Assembly: GCA_948567375.1 (NCBI GenBank)
Contig: OX419756.1
Location: 63,626,333-63,690,332 of the forward strand
DNA: 64,000 nucleotides
Direction: 5' to 3'
Origin: Lunularia cruciata
Taxonomy: Eukaryota; Streptophyta; Marchantiopsida; Lunulariales; Lunulariaceae
The notes beneath the pieces are model-generated. The model worked only from the letters and a program-made list of their open reading frames with translations. It was not told the origin of the DNA and did not search any database. Within the stretch, counting starts at the first letter, position 1; every line of letters starts with the position of its first letter. The translations under genes were made by a program, and so were the position numbers. Below, in pieces: positions 55,615-64,000 of the stretch.

Positions 55615-58560
55615 GTGCATGATGCAAAGCCATCTGAGAGTTTGATGTTTAAAAATCTTGAGGGAGTTAGGATCTTGCATCCAAGAGATGGAAGAATTAT
55701 TTTCCAACTAGTCCAAGTAAGAGATCGCACAATGGTAATGAAGGGCAAGAAGATTTCCTCACTTTTAGTAAGAAATCTTGTGGTTTGGAGGTTAGATATG
55801 ATCACAAGGATCAAAGTTATCAGTAGACTTTGGACCACTTTTCTAGCCTCAAATTGGAACTTGAGTTTTCCAAGTTTCATGGCAAAAGTAGATATGAGTG
55901 ATTGTGAGGAGAGCTTGAGGAAGAAGGGAAGAGAGGCAATCCGGCTTGATGGACAAAGTCAGATTGGAGATTAGTTATATGGAGAGACACTGGTGAGGAA
56001 ACCAGGGCTACATTTCTTGGGAAGGGAGAGTATGCAGAGGAGATTGCAAAAATCCACAATTCCTTCATTGCTTTGTGTATGAAGAACGTGTATAAGGTCA
56101 ATACCTATTAAGACCCAATAAGGAAAAGTATTATTGGGGCAATGATGGCACTCTTCAAGCTAGATCAAACCACGTACGTGATGAAGCACCAAGTAGTATT
56201 TTTCCACCAAATGTTTGCAAGAGCATGGATGAAGTGGGCAAAGTGTTTTCATTAGCAACAAATGGTGTGGAGTTGGAGAGATTGAGTAGCTCCACATTAT
56301 TTGGTGCCTTTTGTAGCACATTTCTACTTTGGGTCGAATTTAATGAAGAAGACAAAGCGGAAGAAGATGGTATCTCACATTCATCTAGTGGTTAAGAAGG
56401 AGTAGTAGTATTGTGAGCCGGCCTGTCTCTCACTAAGGATGAACCTCTGATGGCTATCATGGTAGCGCACCATGGACTAAGAAAGAAAGGAACCCCAACT
56501 CCATCACACTCCTAAAAGGCTAACACTCCAAGACTCAAGACATTGCTCACTAGAGAACTCAATGAAAGAGAGATAGTTGCAAATGAAAGGATGATGAGTA
56601 CCTCCTCACCCCTTGTTTATATACCTATGAAATAGTTATGCACCAAAGTTACTAATTACTAGAGTAACTCAAGTTACTAGACTAAAAGTCAAGTAAAGTC
56701 AAAAAGTATAAAGGAATATCCATCCACATGGGCATATTCCACTAAGCATGTGATCTTATCTTGACCCAACCACTAAGTCAAGGATTCTTTCACATGGTCT
56801 ATCCTTGGACTACAGAAGAATCCAAAACAAAAAGGCTTGCGGGCCCAAGACTTCTCAATTCTTTCCTCAAAGCCAAACACCTAGGAATAATATCAAGTCA
56901 ACACACTAGAATCCAAAATAGTGGTGCTCATCTTTTCTACTTCCTCTAAAGTAAGGTCCACTCTATCTTAGCTATGACTAATTGTAGCTAATGTAGAACC
57001 ATCCTTTATCTCTATATAAATAATATATCTCAAGTACTTGTAATACCAAGCTAAATATCACAATACCACACACATGCACAAATAGGTGTTATAGTACATC
57101 CAACATATCCAAAGTAGTGATGAGCACTATGCAAGAATAAGCCAACACATGAAGGAAGTGTTGACTATTCCAAAGACAAAGAAGAGAGGTTGTCCCAAGG
57201 AGATGGCATCACCAATTTAGCCCAAAAAGACAAGGAAGGTGAACCCAAAGCATGAAATTGTAGTGATCAATGAGTTGTTGGCAGGAAAAGAATCAGAAGA
57301 AGAAGCTGAGTATAAGTCAGAGGACTTGGGCAAAGAGGCAAGGAAGAACCAAAGCTCACGTTACAAAGTGAAGAGTTGAGCAGTGGAAGTGAGGATGAAC
57401 ATGAAGTTCAACAATAAGGAGAGAACAATGTTGAGGAAGAAGATCAAGAGTTCCATGCCATGATTGACTGCATGGGAGGAGGGGATATTCCTTGGCTAGA
57501 ATTGCCATGGATGGAGATTGAAGAAACCCAAGAAGCCAAACCAAAGTTGGGGTTTCAAAAAGAGATGAGATCAAAGAGAAATGCATAGACCGCAATTGCA
57601 GAACCAAGTAAAGTGAGTCCAGTACATGAAGAAGGAGAAAGCTTGGATGAAATCCTCTAAGAGTAAGAAGATTGAGACTTGGAGTAAAGCTCAAGTAGAA
57701 GAAGTGAAGGAGGTAGAGCCCAAAGATCAAGAAACTATAGGAGACTTTGATGGGGTGGAATACTTGTCAAAGATTGTCTATCCATTGTTATTGCAATTGA
57801 AGAAGAAGAGAGAAGAGTTAAGTGGAAGTCATTTAGGGTTGAAGGATGAATTGAGAGTAGTACAATATATGAGTGAAGAAAGTTTGGAGTTGAGAAGGAG
57901 GTTAATCTGAGGAGAAAAGGAAGTCAAAGAACTTTGGACTGAGGCAAAACTAAAAAGGAAGGAATTTGAGAGCTTGATAGAAGACTTTGTGCATTGAGGC
58001 AAAGCAATGGCAAAGCAAGAAGAAGATCAAAGGGAGCAATTGGCAAAGACTAAAACATTAAAGGCGGAAGTGCATGATGCTCAAGTAGAAGTTATTCATT
58101 TGAAGGCTATGGCAACAATGATTGGACAAGAATTTGATAGCTTGGAAACAAGAGCGGCAAAGAAAGATCAAGCTTGGCAAAGAGAATTGACTGTGCAAAA
58201 TTTAGAGGAGGAAAGATTGTGAGGTTTAATCAAAGGAATGGAAGTGCAATTCAATAGAAAGCAAAGGAGAAGGAAGCATTGAAAGCCAAGTTGGAAGATG
58301 TAAAGGGAGGAGTTGTAGGTGGAGAGAAAAAATTTAAAAGATACCTAGGCCGGAGATAGTTGAGGAAGTAGTAAAGAGAGTGAAGGTAATGCTTAGTACA
58401 GAATCAAAAGTTTAGTTGGAGGAAGCAAGACTACATGAATTGAAATTGTTAGTGCACAAGATGAGGAAGAAGAAGTAAAGGATGTGAATTTGAATAAGTT
58501 ATTGATTAGTTTAAGGGAGAGAGTAGATAGGAAGATGTAGAAGCAGGAGAGAATGCTTGT
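55615..58560 (+). pseudogene. LTR ORF remnant of A3, interrupted by a solo B LTR
   Basis: The N-terminal domain at 55615-56400 is readable (VVWRLDMITRIKVISRLW; further on TTYVMKHQVVFFHQMFARAW). After the B LTR there is an acidic segment, then coiled coil at 57626-57910 and 58007-58222 (EVIHLKAMATMIGQEFDSLE-like). Many stops and frame changes. It independently supports the conserved WTxSDWxLV and TYVMKHQxVFFHxxFA blocks. Confidence 0.7.
56412..57093 (-). repeat. Solo LTR of family B
   Basis: About 682 bp. The complement starts TATAACACCT and ends GCCGGCTCACA. It is colinear with the B1 and B2 LTRs, with no primer site or internal sequence on either side. Possible target duplication AGTAT (56407-56411) and AGTAC (57093-57097) if the LTR end is placed one base inward. 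It lies inside the LTR ORF of an A-like LTR. Confidence 0.88.
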
Positions 58561-58578
58561 CTCAGATTAGATTTAACG

Positions 58579-59178
58579 TGTGACAACTTGGCAAATTGCG
58601 GTAATCAGGTAAGTAAAGTTTGTTCCCACAAAGATACAAATCACAATTGCGGTAATCAGGTAAGTAAAGTTTGTTCACACAAAGATACAAATCAGACACG
58701 ATCAAATACAAAGACAAATGGTAACAAGTGGTTCTTCTTGGTTGCATCTTTAGTCTTTCAAGTAGAAACCACACCTAGAAGAGTAACAAGCATTGATTTG
58801 CAGACTTGTCACAAATTGACACTCACTAATCACAACTCATTCAAATCTTTCCAAACAAACTTGATTGTGATAATTTAGATTCTTCCAAAGATGGCTACTT
58901 AATTGCAAGGCACCATTGCCTCAGGATTGTGTTCTACCCTTCCACAAGGCACAACTTCCTTGATCAAAATTGCTTCACATCAACCTTACGTTGCACTCAC
59001 AAATGCAAAATACTACCAACACACAATTCCTCTCAGATCTATCAAGGCATTTCTCTGATTGCACTTCACTCAAGATCAAACACACAAAATGAAGATCAAG
59101 GCTGTGGAATCCAACATCCAACAAGCACACTGACTTGCAGTTCAAATTTCTCCAAACACTCACAAACACAAACACAGA
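58579..59178 (-). repeat. Inverted A LTR end (R/U5), adjacent to its plus-strand copy
   Basis: Starts at the LTR terminus TGTGACAACTTGG and matches the reverse complement of about 59238-59792. Together with that stretch it forms a 1.2 kb inverted repeat with a spacer of about 60 bp (59179-59237). It also contains a 51-bp tandem duplication. Confidence 0.85.
58594..58695. repeat. 51-bp tandem duplication within U5
   Basis: Two consecutive copies of a unit containing GCGGTAATCAGGTAAGTAAAG and AAGATACAAATCA (copies at 58594-58644 and 58645-58695) with a few differences. All other LTRs in the window have it once. Confidence 0.9.
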
Positions 59179-59799
59179 ACAAAGTGTTGTGAAGCAGTGC
59201 TTGTCACTTGAGCTTGATTTCTAAGTATCAACTTTGTGTCTATGTTTGTGAGTGTGTGGAGAAATTCAAAGTGCAAGTCAGTGTGCCTATTGGATGTTGG
59301 ATTCCGCAGCCTTGATCTTCATTTTGTATGTTTGATCCTGAGTGAAGTGCAATCGGAGCAATGCCTTGACAGACCTGAGAGGAATTGTAGTGTTGGTAGT
59401 ATTCTGCATTGGTGAGTGCAGCGCAAAGTTGATGTGAAGCAATTTTGATCAAGGAAGTTGTGCCTTTGGTGGAGGGGTGGAACACAATTCTGAGGCAAAG
59501 TCATTTTGCAATGAAGTGTTGTTTTTGGGAGAGCCTGAATCATCACAATCAAGATTGTCTAGAAAGATTTGATGTAGTTGTGATAAGGGAGTGTTAATTT
59601 GTGACAAGACTGCAAATTAGTGCTTGTTTTTCTCTTTTGGGTGTGGTTTCTACTTGAGAGATTAAAAATGCAACCAAGAAGAACTGAAATTGTTACTTTG
59701 CTTTGTATACGGACATTTTTGACTTGTATCTCTACGGGAACAAACTTTACTTACCCGAGTACCACAAAAGTAATATTTGCCGGATTGTCACATGATTTT

Positions 59800-59817
59800 T
59801 GGCGCCGCTGCCGGAGA
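59800..59817 (+). other. Primer binding site for tRNA-Asp (A3)
   Basis: TGGCGCCGCTGCCGGAGA, 7 bp after the LTR end. Same site as A1 with one further change. Confidence 0.8.
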
Positions 59818-59880
59818 TACAAATATCAAAAGTGGAAGAATATGAAGCCAAATTCAAAACTAGGTATCAAAGCAATATGA

Positions 59881-61690
59881 ATGTCTGCATTGAGAGAACA
59901 ACGGGAAGAGAAGAGTTCAAACACTAGCGTTGCATTATGAAGAAGACAAACATCAGAAGATCCAAGCCACTTTTGACAAAACCAAACAAGAGGCATTGGA
60001 CTTTCAACTCCTTCACAAAGTGCAAGAAGCCCTGCGAGAACTTGACCAAAAGAAACGTAAAGGCGGTTGGCAAGGCTACTTTGCATCCCTCTCTTCAAAG
60101 AAGAAGAAAGACTAGAGCGGCCAGACATATGCATTACGGCCCAGTACACCGACTTCCCCTAGAGCTGTAAAGGAAGTCTCATCTTTAAAGAACTTTGTTT
60201 GAGAAAAGACAACACATACACTGACCGGAGAAGAGTGTCAACATCTTCTATGAACGATTCCTCGGTTGTCTCGAAGGAATTTTGAAGAACACATTGAAGG
60301 TGTTGAGCCTGATTCATCCAAACGGGTTGAAGTCGATACCCTCATAGAAGAACATGTCAAAGAAGACCCTACCTTGAATTTGACAAATTAGAACTCCTGG
60401 GCTGTCAACATGGCGTCAATTCTAGCTTGTTCCTTGGTTCCATCAAGTTCAAATTTACCCCCGCCAATCCCATCAAATCAAACAATGACTTTGCTGCATG
60501 TCACCCGACACGCCTATCAAAAGTACAAGGAGACAGAACAAGACAAAGACCCCAAAGACGTGGGGATAAGAAACCAATGACTCCTCCAACAAAGAGTGTA
60601 CATAAGGTGTACATACTAAGCTGGACGTCCTCATCAAGGAGTTTTTGGATTCAAGATCCAGATGATTGGGGCTAAGGACAAAAGGAAGGCCCCAGCATTT
60701 GGCAGATCCAATGTATGGTGCACCGCATGTGGCAAGTCAAGCCATGCAAACACGGAATGCAATACTCGTAATGCATTCCCGGTGCAGTAGATTGATTGGG
60801 TTCTAGGATGGAACTAGGAAGAGGAAGAAGAGGCGGTGTACAAAACCCAAGAGGTACAACCTCAAGCGAGCACATCGTATCAAGGTCCAAGGTACGGACC
60901 AAGGGAGTAAAATTCCAATGCTCCTCCACAAAGACCACCAATGAGCAACCAAAATCAACCTCAGAATGTTGCACCCAAGGCATGTTACAATTGTGGCTCG
61001 ATGGGACATTGGTCTCCAAACTGTTCGGAGCCAAGAAGGCAAATTGGGTACATTCCCTTGTGCGGAAATTGCAAAGGATTGGGCCCTATAGGCAACCAAT
61101 GCTCTCACCCACCAAACCTGAAGCCGCCTGTAAAATATGTATAGACCCCCGCTGAGCACGCAACACTTTAGGCAAAGGGTGATACTAATGTAAATTGTAT
61201 AACACTTGAGGAGGAGAGACCTCAGGAAGGGAGTCCGGCCTCGGAAGGAGAATGGCCAGACCTTGAAATTTTGAAGGTTGAGACACGAGCAAGTAAGAAG
61301 AAGCATGACCCTGAAGAGGTGAGTATGACCTCATCGTCTTCCAAAAAGGCAAAGAGACTACGCCTAAAGGCAATTCTTTCTGCCAAGGAGGAAAAGATCC
61401 TTGCTAAAGCCAAAGCTAAAGCCTTCCAGAAAGAACTTAAGGAAGTGATACTCAGAAGTCGGGAAATGAGTTTGGAGGAGGAGACTAAGATGAAGTCTCC
61501 AGTTTTTCACACGGACATTCCATCCAAAGTAAAGGGTCTGATCCAAGCCAAGGTAGGCCAACCCGAGGAACCTTGGGTCAAGACCACTAGCAATCCCGTC
61601 ACCATTCTGAAGCGTCCCAAACTCAAAATCAAACATGGACAGACTTTGAACCTGAAGCCAAAGGCGAAGACGGTCAAATTGGGATGAGTA
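59881..61690 (+). pseudogene. gag: A3 gag, with an internal deletion
   Basis: The ATG at 59881 matches the A1/A2 start. Near 60550 the sequence jumps from the start of the capsid domain (EDPDEF equivalent) directly to the Arg-rich region before knuckle 1; about 0.6 kb present in A1 (about 11519-12127) is absent. Knuckle 1 reads CTACGKSSHANTEC, knuckle 2 CYNCGSMGHWSPNC, and knuckle 3 CGNCKGLGPIGNQC, with the zinc-binding His replaced by Pro. Several stops (for example near 60113, 60790 and 61142). Confidence 0.85.
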
Positions 61691-64000
61691 CCCCAATACA
61701 ACATTGTAGCGAATTTGGCAGCCACAAATGCCAACGTCACATTATAGCAATTGTGAGAAGACAACAAGTTGTTATAGAGGCAGCTGAATTTGGCCATCAA
61801 GAAAGTAAGGTCGATGTCAAAGAAAGACATGCCCGCTATATATCGTATTGAGCAAGAAGATCTGGGATCTCCCAAGGTCGACATAAAGATTGTGGGGTGC
61901 ATGATCACATCGATACCCATTAATTCGGGTTCCGGTGTGAATGTCATGACCAAAGATACTACAAATCAACTAGGGTATCATATGTTTGAGCCAACATCTC
62001 GAGTCTTGAAATTTGCAGACCAAACCAGGAGACGGCCCTTGGGCATGCTGTCAAACATTACCACGATCATTGGAGGGGTGCCCTTCAAGTTGAACTACAT
62101 TGTGTTGCAACCAGTGACCAAGACTGGTTACCCTCTATTGATTGGAAGACCTTGGTTGTACAATGCCCAAGTTGTGGTGGATTGGCACCAGCAGAAGTTG
62201 CGGTTCAAGGACATTTCATCCGAAGACCAAAAGCTGGTGACTATGAGTTGGACAAAGGTTCCTCATCTTGGGGAAACTAGTTTGTTAGAAGATGAGGACA
62301 AATCCAAGATTCATCGTCTTTGTCCTCAAATGAATCCGAAGACAAAGTCCAAGTCAATTACTTGGAATGCTACGAGGTGGATGTTGAAGACAAAGATTCA
62401 TATGACCTTGCCTTGGGTGAACCTGACTTGGAGGAAGGGGGTTTGATGGTAGCTCACCTTGGGTTAAGCCAAGTAAGCCACGTTGAAGGAGTCATCAACC
62501 CCGATGATTGTCAAGATGTTGTTTTGAATGAGGGGAAAATTTTAAAATTTTTGAAGACATTCACTTTGGAGGAGTTGGCAGGATACATTGCCCTGTTTAT
62601 AGAATTCTAGGATGTATTTGCCTGGTCTATTGATCAAATGTCGGGTATTCCACAAGAATTTGGAGAACACCGGATTGATTTGGTTGAAGGTGTAGTTCCG
62701 GTTTGGCAGAGATAATGCCGCCTGAGCCCGAAGTACTCTCTTTTGGTGAAAGATGAAATTGACAAGTACTTAGGGGCCGGAATCATCTTCCTTATCTTAA
62801 GCAATGAAAGGTCTCCCCAATTGTCATTATCCCAAAGAAGAAAATAGGGAAGATCCGAGTGTGCCAAGACTTCCGTAAGTTGAATGCAGTCACAAGGAAG
62901 GATCATCATCCCTTGCCTTTTACCGATACAATTCTAGACCAAGTAGCTGGTCACCCTTATTATAGTTTTCTCGATGGATTCTCAGGGTACAATCAAGTAT
63001 CCATCCAAGAAGAGGACAAGGATAAAACTACATTCACGACCAATTGGGGCACTTTCACTTCAATCAAATTCCCTTTGGTTTGTGTAATGCTCTTGCTACT
63101 TTCCGATGGATGATGAATTCAATCTTCAAGGATTTCTTGCACAAATTTATGGAAGTGTTCATTGATGATTTTTGTGTGCTTGGGCAAAGAGATGTACATT
63201 TGGATTACCTGCTCGTTTTGCCGGATTGTCATTACACCCAGAGAAAGGCTTCTTTGTAATGAAGGAGGGAATTCTTTTGGGGCATCGGGTATCAAGCCAA
63301 GGTATTGAAGTCGATGTCGAGAAGGTTAAAGTAATCACAGCTTTGGAATCCCCGAAGAACATCCGGGAGCTAAGAGCCTTCTTGAGACATGTCGGATACT
63401 ACAGACGCTTTGTGTCAAACTATGTGGTGCTTGCTGCACCCCTTACAAAGCTTCTGAAGAAATCCAAAGACTACTTGTGGGAAGCAAATCAAGAAGAAGC
63501 TTTCCAAGTGTTGAAGAAGAAACTGGTTGAAGCACCAGTTATGAGGACCCAAATTGGGACGTCCCTTTTCATGTTTATGTTGACACTTCATCCATGGCCA
63601 TTGGCGTTGTCTTAAGTCAGAAGGACAAGAAGAAGAAGGACTACCCGGTGTATTATGCCAGCTGACAACATTTAGTTTCTGAAAAGAACTATTCGATGAC
63701 TGAAAGAGAAGCACTCGGAATGGTGTATGCTTGCAAGAAATTTTACCACTACCTACTGAGATATGAGTTTGTCTTTTATGTTGACCATTATGCATTGCAA
63801 CATTTGGTCAAAAAGGTAGATTTATCCGGGCAAATTGCAAGATGGATCTTGTTGTTACAAGAATTCACATATATTGTACAAGTAAGGAAGGGAGCTTTGC
63901 ATTCAAATGCGGACTTCTTGTCCAAGTTAGAAACTCAAGACCAAGAGTGGGAAATTGACAATCGGTTCCTTGATGAAGAGTTATATCAATTAACAGCAAT
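61691..64000 (+). pseudogene. pol: A3 pol, protease to RNase H, broken, off-window
   Basis: The protease motif reads INSGSGVNVMT (near 61920), with the catalytic Asp changed to Asn. RT has DHHPLPFTDTILDQV and FLDGFSGYNQVS (62880-63000), a frameshift near 63050, and FIDDFCVLG (63160-63180). The thumb and connection follow (63200-63600), then RNase H across another frameshift to the window end. Stops and indels throughout. The order and spacing match A1. Confidence 0.88.

Larger units (their letters stand above)
55600..58578 (+). repeat. Degraded A-like LTR, U3/ORF part (probable 5' LTR of A3)
   Basis: Starts about where the LTR ORF starts; the first 0.4 kb of U3 is not recognisable. It runs to the ORF C-terminal region (CTCAGATTAGATTTA, 58575), where an inverted U5 fragment intervenes. 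It carries the solo B LTR at 56412-57093. It continues as the plus-strand R/U5 at 59179-59792 next to the A3 primer site. Confidence 0.7.
59179..64000 (+). mobile_element. A3, degraded family A element, 5' part (continues off-window)
   Basis: R/U5 of the 5' LTR (59179-59792, ending GGATTGTCACA), primer site 59800-59817, gag from 59881, then protease, RT and RNase H to the window end. It is colinear with A1 but with many stops, frameshifts and a deletion of about 0.6 kb in gag. It is older than A1 and A2. Integrase and 3' LTR would lie to the right. Confidence 0.88.

Noticed and set aside
56407-57098. Firm target duplication for the solo B LTR
   Set aside because: AGTAT/AGTAC fits only if the LTR end is shifted by a base, so it is recorded only as possible.

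Overview
This window is almost entirely nested long terminal repeat (LTR) retrotransposon sequence from a plant nuclear genome. Evidence: Ty3/gypsy gag-protease-RT-RNase H-integrase polyproteins, primer sites complementary to plant-type tRNA-Asp and tRNA-Glu 3' ends, and several generations of insertions inside one another. I found no host gene, RNA gene or CRISPR array. The species cannot be named from this sequence. A repeat-rich, large-genome land plant (gymnosperm, fern or lycophyte more likely than a compact angiosperm) is an inference.

Two families account for nearly everything. Family A has a complete length of about 13.7 kb, very large LTRs of about 3.78 kb (TGTGGTGCCC...TTGTCACA), a tRNA-Asp primer site, a gag with three CCHC knuckles, and one continuous gag-pol frame. 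Its most notable property is a long sense-strand reading frame (875 codons from the upstream stop, about 857 from the first shared ATG) inside U3 of the LTR. It lies between the polypurine tract and the U3/R TATA box and is kept at exactly the same length in four LTR copies. Family B has LTRs of about 0.69 kb (TGTAACACCC...CGGCTCACA), a tRNA-Glu primer site, and an extra CCHC-containing reading frame upstream of gag. Both families have Athila/Tat-like (non-chromovirus) RT sequence by eye.

Layout. 1-23347: family B element B1 (+, left end off the window), split by a solo A LTR (A0, -, 13-3786) and by a complete A element (A1, +, 6973-20704, perfect target duplication GGGAT). 23348-26193: old A-like LTR (-) into which B1 inserted. 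26194-26626: unassigned. 26627-27785 and 27786-29524: older A-like LTR pieces (- then +). 29525-43263: complete A element A2 (-), without a target duplication. 43264-44604: the 3' part of another A-like LTR (+). 44605-51167: B element B2 (-), with a truncated 3' LTR and most of gag deleted. 51168-53308: two more A-like LTR pieces (- and +). 53309-53607: integrase C-terminus remnant with a perfect hairpin. 53608-55600: about 2 kb with nothing recognised. 55600-59792: degraded A-like LTR (+) carrying a solo B LTR (56412-57093) and an inverted copy of its own terminal 0.6 kb. 59793-64000: degraded A element A3 (+), running off the window.

All autonomous genes here are broken. Most stop codons in A1, A2 and the LTR frame are CGA-to-TGA or CAG/CAA-to-TAG/TAA changes, as expected for decay of methylated cytosines in silenced elements. 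The point most worth following up is the LTR-encoded protein: an N-terminal globular region, an acidic low-complexity middle, a long coiled coil and an acidic tail, recognisable in at least three diverged LTR subfamilies.
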